DNA from: Nitratireductor sp.
Lineage (GTDB): Bacteria > Pseudomonadota > Alphaproteobacteria > Rhizobiales > Rhizobiaceae
DNA length: 64,000 nucleotides
Reading direction: 5' to 3'
Assembly: GCA_017854535.1 (NCBI GenBank)
Contig: JAFMHL010000021.1
Coordinates: 1 to 64,000, forward strand
Shown here: piece by piece, positions 1-9,218 of the stretch
Layout of the letters: each line of letters opens with the position of its first letter
Numbering within the stretch: position 1 is the stretch's first letter
Notes under the pieces: generated by a model
Databases searched by the model: none
Told to the model about the DNA's origin: nothing
The model's input: the letters and a program-made list of their open reading frames with translations, nothing else
Position numbers and translations under genes: made by a program

Positions 1-13
1 GCCCCATTAACAA

Positions 14-523
14 TCAAACCCTCACTTCGTTTCTTATGATTTTCGCTCCCGTCTCTTCCAAAAACGCCTGAAGCTCATCGCATTCTTTCAAAACGCCTTG
101 TCTATAATTGCCATGAACAACGTGGAGTTTTTCGCCATCGGCAAAGACCAGATAGACACTGAAAAATTCACCATCATTGTCTGATACCTCAATGCGCAAT
201 TCACGTAACTGGCTAACATGGCGATGATCAGTCCATTGGGCCCTTATCGTGCGGTGATTAATTTCAATATTGCCGGGGCGCTTGTTGATGCGCACTTTAA
301 TCAAAGTGCCCCGCCAAAGTTGATGAACCAATAGCAGCAGCGCTACCAAAACCATTACTGTGAATAGAACAACCTGCCATCGCGGCGCGACCTCTGGGGG
401 CTCACCCCAAAGCAAAAAGACGCCAATCGTAAAAGGGATAATGAAGAACAAGCTAAAAACCCACATGCATCCTGCATGGGAGTTTGACAGTTTCAATACA
501 TCGCCTTCAATCTTGATCGCCAT
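14..523 (-). CDS. Hypothetical two-helix membrane protein
   Basis: A 169-residue protein of unknown function. Two hydrophobic segments are visible near residues 20-40 (a Phe/Ile-rich stretch) and 50-68, separated by a short Pro-rich loop. They are followed by a soluble domain of about 100 residues with alternating beta-like segments and an Arg/Asn/His-rich patch near residues 75-100. This arrangement resembles a small membrane-anchored domain, but I recognise no family or catalytic motif. It lies downstream of pdxH on the same strand, with a 64-nt gap, so the two may be co-transcribed. The reading frame is complete within the window; the ATG start is the only obvious choice. Confidence 0.6.
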   Translation of the reverse strand: MAIKIEGDVLKLSNSHAGCMWVFSLFFIIPFTIGVFLLWGEPPEVAPRWQVVLFTVMVLVALLLLVHQLWRGTLIKVRINKRPGNIEINHRTIRAQWTDHRHVSQLRELRIEVSDNDGEFFSVYLVFADGEKLHVVHGNYRQGVLKECDELQAFLEETGAKIIRNEVRV

Positions 524-587
524 GAGATGATTTTACAATCAATCCATGAAGCAATGACAAAGGCATATGGTTAGAGGCAGGTTACCT

Positions 588-1223
588 CTAAGGATACAAC
601 CTCGTCACATACCACCCACCACTCGGCCCCTCGCGGTCAAATCTCTCACGATCATGCAAGCGAAATTTGCCGTCGTTCCAGAATTCGATGGATGTTGGTT
701 TGATGCGAAAACCTGACCAGTGAGCTGGCCTTGGAATTTCTCCAACGCCAAATTTGGCTGAATATTTGGCAACGGCTTTTTCCAACGCAAAGCGGCTTTC
801 CAGCGGACGCGATTGTTGGGAAGCATGTGCGCCAATTCGGCTGCCACGGGCGCGTGAGTAGAAATATTCATCCGCCTCTTCTTCACTCACTACTTCAACC
901 AGGCCTCTAAAACGGACCTGCTTGCGCTGGGTTTTCCAGTGGAAATTAGCCGCTGCTTTTTTTGCGTAGAGCAGCTCCTCGCCTTTTTGGCTTTCGAAAT
1001 TAGTAAAGAACACAATGCCGCGCTCGTCATGGCGACGCATCAAGACCATGCGCACATTTGGCAATCCATCTTTATCAACCGTGGCAATAGACATGGCAGA
1101 TGGGTCATTCGGTTCGCTATTTTCCGCCAAGGCCAACCATTTTGAAAACTGACTAAAGGGCAGTTTTTCGTCAACTTTGGTTTTTGAGTCACTGTTTATT
1201 AACCCAGATGTTGGATTATTCAT
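588..1223 (-). CDS. pdxH: Pyridoxamine 5'-phosphate oxidase
   Basis: PdxH oxidises pyridoxamine or pyridoxine 5'-phosphate to pyridoxal 5'-phosphate using FMN and oxygen, the last step of vitamin B6 synthesis and salvage in the cytoplasm. The 211-residue length is normal. Visible family motifs are the N-terminal FMN-binding region (RMVLMRR...[10 protein letters not shown], about residues 58-82), the [11 protein letters not shown] segment near 128-138, and the C-terminal signature ending in the conserved VTRLYP. The gene is divergent from the surface lipoprotein gene, with about 35 nt between the two chosen starts, so their promoters must overlap. In rhizobia pdxH sits beside a dnaJ-like gene, as here, which supports the call. 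Confidence 0.96.
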   Translation of the reverse strand: MNNPTSGLINSDSKTKVDEKLPFSQFSKWLALAENSEPNDPSAMSIATVDKDGLPNVRMVLMRRHDERGIVFFTNFESQKGEELLYAKKAAANFHWKTQRKQVRFRGLVEVVSEEEADEYFYSRARGSRIGAHASQQSRPLESRFALEKAVAKYSAKFGVGEIPRPAHWSGFRIKPTSIEFWNDGKFRLHDRERFDREGPSGGWYVTRLYP

Positions 1224-1258
1224 GGATGGGCCGTCTTTCGTATTTATTGGGGCAATTA

Positions 1259-1771
1259 ATGTTTATGCGTATATCTTGGTCTCCGCCAAGTTCAATCCAC
1301 AAAACCGATCTGAACAATAGCGTTCGTGCTGGCAAATTCAACTATTCTTACCAAGGCATTTTAAGGGCAGGCATGGCAGGACTGCTGGCCCTATCGATTT
1401 CCGGTTGCGCTGTAAACAAGACCATGAGCCGTATCGATAACAATCCGGACATCATCACAGGCTCGATTACCAAGCCCGTGGAAGTTGAAGGCATTGATCC
1501 TACAGATGCAGAAAAAATCAAAGTCGCGGTAGTAAGTGCAGACAAGCCAGCAAACGATAGCCATCTATTAGCTTGGAATAATCCTGAGACAGGCAATAGC
1601 GGAACCATTACTGCTATCGATCAATTCATCGGAACCAGCGGGCAATCGTGCAAGAAGTTTCGCACGACCGTCGACAGCTTCATGGGCATCGCGCTATATA
1701 ACGGCGAAACCTGCGAATTGAAAAAAGGGTTGTGGGTTTTGTCATGGTTCATCCGCGACGAAGCTGAGTAA
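1259..1771 (+). CDS. Surface-antigen lipoprotein (RT0821/Lpp0805-like)
   Basis: A secreted lipoprotein: a hydrophobic stretch is followed by the lipobox-like ISGC near residue 50, predicting lipidation and outer-membrane or periplasmic anchoring. The rest (about 120 residues) carries the GTITAIDQF...[22 protein letters not shown] pattern of the small surface-antigen family annotated as RT0821/Lpp0805 in alphaproteobacteria; function unknown. The ORF track opens at 1184, inside pdxH on the other strand; I prefer the ATG at 1259 (or 1265), which leaves an unusually long n-region before the hydrophobic core, so the true start may be later still (ATG 1373). A terminator hairpin follows. Confidence 0.7.
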   Translation: MFMRISWSPPSSIHKTDLNNSVRAGKFNYSYQGILRAGMAGLLALSISGCAVNKTMSRIDNNPDIITGSITKPVEVEGIDPTDAEKIKVAVVSADKPANDSHLLAWNNPETGNSGTITAIDQFIGTSGQSCKKFRTTVDSFMGIALYNGETCELKKGLWVLSWFIRDEAE

Positions 1772-1809
1772 TAAACGCTCTTTTTCGCTTCTTACCCCGT
1801 AAATTCTGT

Positions 1810-1846
1810 GCATTTTCAGGGCAAGCGCTGGAAATGCCTGTTTTTT
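1810..1846 (+). terminator. Rho-independent terminator after lipoprotein gene
   Basis: GCATTTTCAG and CTGGAAATGC form a 10-bp stem with one G-U pair and an 8-nt loop, followed after CTG by six T residues. It sits 39 nt past the lipoprotein stop and before the dnaJ-like gene, so it separates the two transcription units. Confidence 0.6.
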
Positions 1847-1937
1847 ATTCCCATATCTTTCTCAAACACGCCATATTGATTGTCTGGCGAGATCTGTTCA
1901 GGTCTTGCGACATCTTTTTTAATGAGAGGGACTACCC

Positions 1938-2891
1938 GTGAAAGACCCATATGTGGTTTTGGGGGTGAAGAAGGACGCGAGCGAAGCCGAAGTTAAAAAA
2001 GCCTATCGCGTTCTCGCCAAAAAGTATCACCCTGATCAGAACAAAAACGACCCAACTGCCAAGGAGAAGTTCTCTCAGGCAACCAATGCCTATGAAATTT
2101 TGGGCGATAAGGAAAAGCGCGGAAAATTTGACCGTGGTGAAATTGATGGTGAAGGCAAAGAAAAATTCACAGGCAATCCGTTTGGCGGCGGCGCTAGAGG
2201 CGCTGGTCGCGGCGGCGATCCGTTCGCACATATGCGCAGAGGTCCAGGTGGCCAAGGCGGATTTGGCGGCGCTGAAGATATCTTAAGCGAAATGTTCGGC
2301 TCTGCTTTTGCTGGCGCGCGCCAAGGTGGTCCACAAGGTATGGGCGGAATGGGAGCCGGTATGGGCGGCAGTCCTCGCCCACAACGCCCGCAACCCTCGC
2401 CTGACGCAAAAATCAAAACCTTAGTGAGTGTTGAAGATTTGGCGCGTGGCAAAGCAGAGGTAACACTGCAAGACGGCAGCCGAATTTCTGTTTCTATCCC
2501 CGCAGGAGCAACAGACGGGCTAACCATTCGACTGGCCGGCAAAGGAAAAGCACAGCCCGGTTCAGCCCCCGGTGATATATTGTTGACGCTGGTGTTCAAA
2601 TTACATTCGGAGTTTCGAGTAGAGGGCAGTGATTTGCGCAGCGAAGTTCAAGTGCCACTCAGAACTGCTGTTCTTGGTGGGTCGGTTTCGGCCAATACGC
2701 TGGACGGGAAAGTTTCTTTGAAAATCCCCACATGGACCAATTCAGGCAAAGTGTTTCGAATACCAGGACGCGGATTGCCGAAAAAAGGCGGCGGCCATGG
2801 CGATTTGAAAATTTCAGCCGTAATCATGCTGCCTGAAAGTCAAGATGCGGATTTGATCAGAATTATGGAAAAAGCGAGAGCTGCCGAATAG
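1938..2891 (+). CDS. CbpA-like J-domain co-chaperone
   Basis: A class B (zinc-finger-less) DnaJ homologue of 317 residues that would stimulate the ATPase of DnaK and bind client proteins. The J domain spans residues 1-65 with the essential HPD motif at 31-33. A Gly/Met/Arg-rich linker covers about 70-150, and two beta-rich C-terminal substrate-binding domains follow ([22 protein letters not shown], then [12 protein letters not shown] and [18 protein letters not shown]). The CxxCxGxG zinc repeats of true DnaJ are absent, so this is the CbpA/DjlA-class rather than dnaJ itself. The start is GTG, preceded by GAGAGG at suitable spacing. It converges with the TadG-like gene, one base apart. Confidence 0.92.
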   Translation: MKDPYVVLGVKKDASEAEVKKAYRVLAKKYHPDQNKNDPTAKEKFSQATNAYEILGDKEKRGKFDRGEIDGEGKEKFTGNPFGGGARGAGRGGDPFAHMRRGPGGQGGFGGAEDILSEMFGSAFAGARQGGPQGMGGMGAGMGGSPRPQRPQPSPDAKIKTLVSVEDLARGKAEVTLQDGSRISVSIPAGATDGLTIRLAGKGKAQPGSAPGDILLTLVFKLHSEFRVEGSDLRSEVQVPLRTAVLGGSVSANTLDGKVSLKIPTWTNSGKVFRIPGRGLPKKGGGHGDLKISAVIMLPESQDADLIRIMEKARAAE

Positions 2892-2892
2892 G

Positions 2893-4146
2893 CTATTTCA
2901 ACAAGCTAACCTGCGTATCTCCTATAATGCCCTCAGGCACGGGCACATCGGAATTGGCATAGTCGGAGTTGATCTGGAGTTGTGGGCCTTTGCCTACTTC
3001 AAATTTGTTCGCAACAATAGCTGTCCATTTTGACTGCTGCCCAACGCGGCTTTCTTTGTCGACATAAAGCCGACCGTTTGGCAGATAAATAGTACCCTCG
3101 AATTTTTCTGCGTCTTTGCTGCGTATGGTGAAGTTCCTATTCTTGGGAGAGCTTCTGTCTTCAAAAAACAAAATACCTGCCATGTCTCTAGTCTTAGGCG
3201 CTGTCAGTACTGCTTGTGTAGAGACAGCAAAATCAAATATTGCGTTTGATCCTGTAAAATAAAAACCAACATGATCCCCTATCAAGGAGGCGTTCCCTCG
3301 GATTGATAGAGGTCCATCTTTAATCACGTAAATGCCAGGTTCAAGTTTGGCAATAGCTTTATCGCCAATATCCAACCCGCCGCAATAAACGCCCGGATTA
3401 AGGGTTTCAGTCACGTTTGAGGACAGACTGTAATTCTTATAATCACATATTCCGACTTTTGGCTCCGCACGGCTTGCAAGTGGGTCAGGAACTATCGGAG
3501 CATCGGTAATTGGAACCGGAGTGAAGCTTTGGTCAGAACCGGCATAACCGCCAGCCGATTGAATCGAAACAGCCCCCATCGAAGCCTTCGGATCAGAATT
3601 TATGCCTTTTGATGAACTTGAATTGGAAAATATTGAACAGCCATTTGCTGTGACCGATGATTTTGAGCCAACGCTTAGTGCAAAATTAGAACTGGTATCC
3701 AAGGTCAAAACACAAATACTGGACTTATTGCCAGCAAAGCCTGCCTTTGATGTCACGACGATCGGCAGTGCTTTTTTGTCCAGATATTTTATGAAAAACG
3801 GTTCCCAGACATAGGAAACAGTCACGTCGATTTCAGAGCCGTCTGTTTTTCTATCAGCTTTTACAGCCAACGAATTGCGGCTTGGAACCTCAAACTGGCT
3901 ATGGACATAATTTTCCGCGAGGCTTTGAACATCAAGCGTTTTAGAGTTAGCCAAAGCCATCTCTTTAGCCACAGCAAGAGCAGAACCATCAACAGCTTCT
4001 TGTAGGGATGATCTTTGTTGGTTCAACGCCACGTAATCAGTGACCAATGCGATGCCGCCAAAAAGAGGCGCGGCACACAGCGCAATTATCAACGCAAAGT
4101 TGCCTGCTTCAGATCGTCTGAACTTTGATAGCAGTCGTTTCGACAT
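2893..4146 (-). CDS. TadG-like Flp pilus-assembly protein
   Basis: A 417-residue protein with a short basic N-terminus, then GNFALIIALCAAPLFGGIALVTDY, the conserved N-terminal hydrophobic segment of TadE/TadG pseudopilin-like proteins (residues about 14-40), and a large extracytoplasmic beta-rich domain with regular GXXVYCGG-like and KLEPGIYVIKDGPL repeats. TadG proteins act with the Tad/Flp secretion apparatus, but no other tad gene is in the window, so this is a stand-alone copy whose partners must lie elsewhere. I chose the ATG at 4146 (MSKRLL); the upstream alternative at 4170 adds eight residues, and neither has a strong ribosome binding site. Confidence 0.75.
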   Translation of the reverse strand: MSKRLLSKFRRSEAGNFALIIALCAAPLFGGIALVTDYVALNQQRSSLQEAVDGSALAVAKEMALANSKTLDVQSLAENYVHSQFEVPSRNSLAVKADRKTDGSEIDVTVSYVWEPFFIKYLDKKALPIVVTSKAGFAGNKSSICVLTLDTSSNFALSVGSKSSVTANGCSIFSNSSSSKGINSDPKASMGAVSIQSAGGYAGSDQSFTPVPITDAPIVPDPLASRAEPKVGICDYKNYSLSSNVTETLNPGVYCGGLDIGDKAIAKLEPGIYVIKDGPLSIRGNASLIGDHVGFYFTGSNAIFDFAVSTQAVLTAPKTRDMAGILFFEDRSSPKNRNFTIRSKDAEKFEGTIYLPNGRLYVDKESRVGQQSKWTAIVANKFEVGKGPQLQINSDYANSDVPVPEGIIGDTQVSLLK

Positions 4147-4412
4147 AAGAAGTATTCGCCCTAAACCCACTTTTTCGCAGTTTTGTTACATAGATTGCGG
4201 TGGTTATACCAAACACCTGCTTTAAACTTTGTGTTACCCGCCTGCGATTTTCGCAACTATTTATACGTAGGGTAAACTAATTACTAATCTAGGGTGCCCG
4301 CTGCCGAATTCTGTTGGCTTTGAGCGAAGCTTGGACGCGCTGACTTGCCTGAATATGCGCCATATGCAATATCCCATGGTCACAGCCTAAAGATACTTCT
4401 CGGAGAAAACAC

Positions 4413-5246
4413 ATGTCAGAAGCAAATGGTGCCTCAAATAATTTGATGGAGGGGAAACGCGGCATCATTCTTGGCTTAGCCAATAAACGCTCGATCGCCT
4501 GGGGCATTGCAAAATCTTTAGCAGATGCCGGCGCAGAAATAGCCCTAACCTATCAAGGCGAAGCCATTCAAAAGCGGGTTGAGCCGCTTGCTGCTGAACT
4601 TGGCGCTGTTGTGGTTGGCCATTGTGATGTTACCGATGAAGCCAGCATGGATGCGGTCTTTGCCGATCTTGAAAAGCGTTGGGGCAAGATTGATTTCATG
4701 GTTCACGCCATTGGCTTTTCAGACAAAAACGAACTTACAGGGCGCTATGTGGACACAAGCGCTGGCAACTTCCGCATGTCGATGGATATTTCAGTTTACT
4801 CCTTCACAGCGCTGGCACAGCGGGCTGAAAAATTGATGAGCGAAGGTGGCTCGATGTTGACGCTAACCTATTATGGCGCAGAAAAAGTGATGCCCCATTA
4901 CAACGTTATGGGCGTTGCCAAGGCAGCACTTGAGGCGTCAGTTCGTTACCTTGCTGTTGATCTTGGAAAACAAAACATCCGTGTGAACGCGATTTCAGCG
5001 GGGCCAATCAAGACTTTGGCTGCATCAGGCATTGGTGATTTCAGGTATATTTTGAAATGGAATGAATATAACTCACCGCTAAAGCGCACCACGACCATCG
5101 AAGAAGTTGGCGATAGCGCGCTTTATCTGTTGTCTGACCTTGGACGCGGCACATCGGGAGAAATCCTTCATGTGGACTCTGGCTATCATGTAGTCGGCAT
5201 GAAGGCTGTGGATGCGCCAGATATTTCAGTGGTGAAGGACGAGTAA
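4413..5246 (+). CDS. fabI: Enoyl-[acyl-carrier-protein] reductase (NADH)
   Basis: FabI reduces trans-2-enoyl-ACP to acyl-ACP, the last step of each fatty-acid elongation cycle. The 277-residue SDR-fold protein shows the divergent cofactor motif GLANKRSIAWGIA (about 21-33) and the FabI active-site pair Tyr and Lys spaced by six residues in YNVMGVAK (Y163, K170), with a second conserved Tyr in LTYYG. The tail AVDAPDISVVKDE is longer than in E. coli FabI, as in rhizobial proteins. The start has GGAG upstream (ttctcggagaaaacac). The next gene appears to begin within a few bases of its stop, so the two are probably one transcript. Confidence 0.96.
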   Translation: MSEANGASNNLMEGKRGIILGLANKRSIAWGIAKSLADAGAEIALTYQGEAIQKRVEPLAAELGAVVVGHCDVTDEASMDAVFADLEKRWGKIDFMVHAIGFSDKNELTGRYVDTSAGNFRMSMDISVYSFTALAQRAEKLMSEGGSMLTLTYYGAEKVMPHYNVMGVAKAALEASVRYLAVDLGKQNIRVNAISAGPIKTLAASGIGDFRYILKWNEYNSPLKRTTTIEEVGDSALYLLSDLGRGTSGEILHVDSGYHVVGMKAVDAPDISVVKDE

Positions 5247-5247
5247 T

Positions 5248-5847
5248 ATCTCCTCAACAACTGCATCTGCCAATCCTATATTTTATATCCGACACGGCCT
5301 AACCGACTGGAACGCAGAAATGCGGTTTCAAGGACGTCGTGATATTCCCCTGAACGATACGGGTCGCGATCAAGCAAAGCGCAACGGCAAAGCGCTGGCT
5401 GATTATCTTGGCAAAGCAGAAGGCTATGATTTTATTTGCAGCCCGATGCAGCGCACGCGCGAAACAATGGAAATCATTCGTGGCGAAATGGGGCTTGAAC
5501 CCACACAATATGCGATTGAAGATCGCCTGATTGAAGCTGCCTATGGCGAGTTGGAAGGCATGACCATCCACGAATTAAAGGCAAACCATCGCGACATTCA
5601 TCGTGACCGCAAAACCAATCGGTGGCATTTTTGCCCGCCGAGCGGTGAAAGCCTTTCGATGACATTGGAACGTGTCGCCCCTGTTTTTGATGAGATTATC
5701 AAACCCAGTATCGTTGTTGCCCATGGCGCAGTTGGGCGCGGCGTCCGCAAACATTTGCTTGGACTGAGTGAAGAAGATGCAGCCTGGTTCGTTTTCCCGC
5801 AGGACAAGGTATTCAGGTTTGAGAATCAGACAGAAACTCTAGTCTGA
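5248..5847 (+). CDS. Histidine phosphatase (phosphoglycerate-mutase-like), non-ATG start
   Basis: A histidine-phosphatase superfamily member. The phospho-acceptor motif RHG is encoded at 5290-5298 (YIRHGLTDWNAE), followed by SPMQRTRETM, AAYGELEG and VVAHGAVGRGV, giving the complete catalytic set of two His and two Arg plus the acid residue. The ORF track starts at the ATG of 5320, which is downstream of RHG and would yield a dead protein. The frame is open from 5236, with no ATG, GTG or TTG before RHG. I therefore propose ATC at 5248, 8 nt after GAAGGA at the fabI end, giving 199 residues, a normal length. ATA at 5278 is the alternative. The substrate is unknown; the position after fabI is typical. 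Confidence 0.75.
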   Translation: MSSTTASANPIFYIRHGLTDWNAEMRFQGRRDIPLNDTGRDQAKRNGKALADYLGKAEGYDFICSPMQRTRETMEIIRGEMGLEPTQYAIEDRLIEAAYGELEGMTIHELKANHRDIHRDRKTNRWHFCPPSGESLSMTLERVAPVFDEIIKPSIVVAHGAVGRGVRKHLLGLSEEDAAWFVFPQDKVFRFENQTETLV

Positions 5848-5879
5848 CGATAATCCAAACCTAGAAAATCCATAAAAAA

Positions 5880-5899
5880 CGGAAGGCATGCCTTTCGGT
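5880..5899 (+). terminator. Weak hairpin after phosphatase gene
   Basis: CGGAAGGCATGCCTTTCG is a near-palindrome that folds into a seven-pair stem (one G-U) with a CATG loop, followed by GGTGTTTATT. The U-tract is poor, so this is only a possible terminator between the fabI unit and aroC. Confidence 0.3.
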
Positions 5900-5994
5900 G
5901 TTTATTAACTCACTGACGAGTGGGTTACCATTGACCCAAAACCGTTCTAACCATACAAACATGCTTCTTTTCGCAGTTTCAGGCGTTTGTCTTC

Positions 5995-7092
5995 ATGTCT
6001 TATAATTCGTTCGGCCATTTGTTTCGTGTTACCACCTGGGGTGAAAGCCATGGCAAGGGTATTGGTTGCGTAATTGACGGCTGCCCTCCGGGAATACGGT
6101 TCAAGGTTTCGGATATTCAAGCAGATCTTGATAAGCGCAAGCCGGGCCAATCGCGCCACACAACACAGCGCAAAGAAGCCGATGAAGTGAATGTTCTTTC
6201 AGGCGTATTGGAGGATGAAACGGATCCTGAAATTCTGATCACGACAGGTACGCCTATTTCACTGGCAATCTGGAATACGGATCAGCGCTCGAAAGACTAT
6301 TCAGAAATCAAAGACCGCTATCGTCCGGGCCATGCCGATTACACCTATGACACCAAATATGGCATTAGAGATTATCGCGGCGGCGGGCGTTCTTCTGCCC
6401 GTGAAACTGCCGCCCGTGTTGCAGCTGGTGCAATTGCACGCAAAGTCGTTCCAGGATTGGTGGTTCGCGGTGCATTGGTTCAAATGGGTACGAAGAAGAT
6501 CAATCGCGAAAATTGGGATTGGGATGTGGTCCACAAAAATCCCTTCTTTTCACCAGATGCCAGCATGGTTCCGGAATTTGAAACATATCTCGATGATATT
6601 CGCACAGGGCAAAACTCGGTGGGTGCAGTTCTTGAAGTTGTGGCAACAGGCGTTCCAGCAGGCATCGGCGCGCCAGTGTATGCGAAACTCGATCAAGACA
6701 TTTGCTCGGGTCTGATGTCCATCAATGCGGTAAAAGGCGTTGAGATTGGAAATGGATTTGAAGCTGCTGAGATCACCGGCGTTGAAAACGCTGATGAGAT
6801 GCGCCTTGGCAAAGATGGTGACATTGAATTTTTGTCGAATAATGCTGGCGGTATTTTGGGTGGCATTGCCACAGGCCAGCCGGTTGTCGCGCGTTTTGCT
6901 ATCAAACCTACCTCGTCCATTTTGACCGCAGTCAAAAGTGTGACGGCTAAAGGTGAAGAAGTGGACGTGCGAACCAAAGGCCGCCACGACCCATGTGTCG
7001 GTATTCGGGCAGTTCCTATCGGTGAGGCGATGGTGGCATGCGCCATTGCAGACCATTATCTTCTTCATCGCGGACAAACGGGCCGCGTTTAG
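5995..7092 (+). CDS. aroC: Chorismate synthase
   Basis: AroC converts 5-enolpyruvylshikimate 3-phosphate to chorismate with reduced FMN, ending the common aromatic pathway. The 365-residue protein has the expected signatures in order: VTTWGESHG near residue 13-21, [11 protein letters not shown] with [16 protein letters not shown] (about 105-140), and [17 protein letters not shown] near the C-terminus (about 333-350). The length matches the family. It lies between the fabI-phosphatase pair and ribB on the same strand, 32 nt before ribB, so aroC and ribB are likely co-transcribed. The ribosome binding site is weak. Confidence 0.97.
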   Translation: MSYNSFGHLFRVTTWGESHGKGIGCVIDGCPPGIRFKVSDIQADLDKRKPGQSRHTTQRKEADEVNVLSGVLEDETDPEILITTGTPISLAIWNTDQRSKDYSEIKDRYRPGHADYTYDTKYGIRDYRGGGRSSARETAARVAAGAIARKVVPGLVVRGALVQMGTKKINRENWDWDVVHKNPFFSPDASMVPEFETYLDDIRTGQNSVGAVLEVVATGVPAGIGAPVYAKLDQDICSGLMSINAVKGVEIGNGFEAAEITGVENADEMRLGKDGDIEFLSNNAGGILGGIATGQPVVARFAIKPTSSILTAVKSVTAKGEEVDVRTKGRHDPCVGIRAVPIGEAMVACAIADHYLLHRGQTGRV

Positions 7093-7124
7093 TTTCTAAT
7101 CATTAAGTGTGAAAGAGTATTGAG

Positions 7125-8234
7125 ATGAGTTTCGATCAGGCGAGAGTTGCAGAAGCGCTGCGGGCATTTGAAGCGGGTGAAATTGTCGTTGTTACGGACG
7201 ATGATGACCGCGAGAATGAAGGCGACCTGATTGTCTCGGCGATCCATTGTACCGCAGAAAAAATGGCGTTCATCATCCGCCACACCAGCGGCATTGTATG
7301 CGCGCCAATGACCTTGTCTGAAGCACGAAGATTGAACCTTGGACCAATGGTTGCTGAAAATGATGCACCCCATGCAACTGCCTTCACGGTTTCTGTCGAT
7401 TATCGCCATGACACCACAACGGGTATCTCTGCCGAAGAGCGCACATCAACCTGCCGCGCTTTGGCAAATCCCAATGCGGGAGCCGGTGACTTTGTAAGGC
7501 CTGGCCATATCTTCCCGCTGGTTGCCAAAGAAGGCGGCGTCTTGATGCGGTCAGGACATACAGAAGCAGCCGTTGATTTGTGCAAATTGTGCAATCTTCC
7601 ACCTGTGGGCGTTATTTCCGAACTAATGAACGAAGACGGCACTGTCACAAAGGGCCAGCAGGTCACGGACTTTGCCGAGAAGTTTAAACTGAAAATGGTT
7701 TCGGTTGCCGACCTCATTGCCTATCGCCAGCGCCAAGAAAGTCTGGTGGACCGTATTGAGAGCGAGAAGGTCAACACCAATGGCGGCGAGGCGATTGCCT
7801 ATACTTACCGCACGCCTTGGGACCCAATGCACCATCTGGCTTTGGTCTTTGGTGATATTCGTGATGGCGTAGATGTGCCTGTTAGGTTGCAAATTGAATC
7901 AGTCGTCGATGATGTTTTTGGTTCTGCCGACACCCTACGCAACATAACAAAAGACTTTGCGAAAAAAGGCCGTGGCGTCATTGTCTATCTGCGTGAAGGT
8001 TCTGTTGGTGTTGTGCAAAAATCTTCTGAACCTGCGGGCAAAATCGTGGGCCATGCGGAAGATCATGGCACAGCACAAAGCCGGAAAGACGAATGGCTGG
8101 AAATTGGGCTGGGCGCTCAAATACTAAAAGACTTGGGTATTCAATCGATTGTTTTGCATGCCTCGCGAGAACGTCATTATGTTGGACTGGAAGGGTTTGG
8201 TATCAAGATCAGCAAAACCGAAACCCCGGAGTGA
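7125..8234 (+). CDS. ribB: 3,4-dihydroxy-2-butanone-4-phosphate synthase with degenerate GTP cyclohydrolase II domain (RibBX type)
   Basis: The N-terminal 205 residues form the DHBP synthase (ribulose 5-phosphate to DHBP plus formate, riboflavin pathway), with the acidic loop DDDDRENEGDL and GHTEAAVDLCKL intact. Residues about 220-369 align with GTP cyclohydrolase II (HHLALVFGDI, DVFGSADTL, GRGVIVYLREG, EIGLGAQILKDLGI, VGLEGFGIKI). However, the zinc-binding cysteines (normally in GDVFGSxxCDCG) are missing and LRQEGRG reads LREGSVG, so this domain should not be catalytic. This is the arrangement described as RibBX in proteobacteria; a separate RibA must then exist elsewhere. It follows aroC and precedes a VCBS protein by 3 nt. 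Confidence 0.93.
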   Translation: MSFDQARVAEALRAFEAGEIVVVTDDDDRENEGDLIVSAIHCTAEKMAFIIRHTSGIVCAPMTLSEARRLNLGPMVAENDAPHATAFTVSVDYRHDTTTGISAEERTSTCRALANPNAGAGDFVRPGHIFPLVAKEGGVLMRSGHTEAAVDLCKLCNLPPVGVISELMNEDGTVTKGQQVTDFAEKFKLKMVSVADLIAYRQRQESLVDRIESEKVNTNGGEAIAYTYRTPWDPMHHLALVFGDIRDGVDVPVRLQIESVVDDVFGSADTLRNITKDFAKKGRGVIVYLREGSVGVVQKSSEPAGKIVGHAEDHGTAQSRKDEWLEIGLGAQILKDLGIQSIVLHASRERHYVGLEGFGIKISKTETPE

Positions 8235-8237
8235 ATT

Positions 8238-9161
8238 ATGCCTAACCTGTTGCGCGCCACACTATGTTTTGCCCTCGGCTTCATGTCAGCCTTTTACGCT
8301 ATGAACGTGGAGGCAAGTGCTCAAACGCGTTGGCAGGTTACAAAAATGGAATCTGCGAGTGAAGCTGCAGCCGCTCTGATAGATACCAGAGAATTGGCAA
8401 ATGCCGGGTTCCCGGATGGGCGTATAGCAACTTATGAGGATGGTGATATTTCATCCGCATGGTATGGCTTACCTACAGAACGCTATGCCCATGGCATTTT
8501 GGGCGATGCTATCGAAGCAGCCAGACTTTATGTAAAGACGAAAAATGGTAAAACGCTGAAACTGGATCTGACAAAGCTGGAAGTGTTTGAAGATCAAACG
8601 CCTCGCCTGGCTGATCTGGATAGTGATGGCACAGTTGAAGTCATCACAATCCGCTCTTCCCTGCTCGCGGGTGCGTCAATGACCATATATGGTCTGGAAG
8701 GCATTCGGTTGAAACAAAAAGCCACAACAGCGTTTATTGGTCGCCCCAATCGCTGGCTAAACATTGCGGGTATCGCACCCTTTCTTGGAACGAAATACAA
8801 AGAGATTGCCTATGTGGTTACGCCTCATATTGGTGGAACTTTATTCTTCTATCGTTATGACGGCAAAAAACTCATAAAGCTCAGCGCTGCAACGGATGTA
8901 TCCAATCATGCGATTGGTTCGCGTGAGATGCGCCTATCCTCAGTTGCTGATGTGGACTCTGATGGCAGCAGCGACATTGCTGTACCTTCGAATGATCGGG
9001 ATCTCCTGAAGATTTTTGGCTTCAAGAACAAGAAGTTGAAGCAAATTGCTACCGCTGCGCTGCCCTCGCCCATTGTTAAAGCCATTGGGTTGCAAACCGA
9101 GGGCACAAAGGGTTTTATAGTGGGATTGGAAAACGACGATTATTATCTGGTTCACCCATAA
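8238..9161 (+). CDS. Secreted VCBS/FG-GAP-like repeat protein
   Basis: A 307-residue exported protein. The first 29 residues form a signal peptide (FALGFMSAFYAMNVEASA). The mature part has beta-rich repeats containing two Asp-rich loops, DLDSDGTVEV and DVDSDGSSDI, typical of the VCBS/FG-GAP calcium-binding blades of beta-propellers. No catalytic motif is visible; a scaffold or binding role in the periplasm is possible. It begins 3 nt after the ribB stop, so the two are almost certainly co-transcribed, although a link with riboflavin synthesis is not obvious. I do not recognise a specific function. Confidence 0.75.
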   Translation: MPNLLRATLCFALGFMSAFYAMNVEASAQTRWQVTKMESASEAAAALIDTRELANAGFPDGRIATYEDGDISSAWYGLPTERYAHGILGDAIEAARLYVKTKNGKTLKLDLTKLEVFEDQTPRLADLDSDGTVEVITIRSSLLAGASMTIYGLEGIRLKQKATTAFIGRPNRWLNIAGIAPFLGTKYKEIAYVVTPHIGGTLFFYRYDGKKLIKLSAATDVSNHAIGSREMRLSSVADVDSDGSSDIAVPSNDRDLLKIFGFKNKKLKQIATAALPSPIVKAIGLQTEGTKGFIVGLENDDYYLVHP

Positions 9162-9218
9162 AAACCGTAATTTGATCGTACCGCGCATTGATCATCGAAT
9201 GAGTTTAAAGGCAAAGCT

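Noticed and set aside
2090-2599. 169-codon minus-strand ORF rich in Pro
   Set aside because: Antisense of the Gly-rich linker of the J protein.
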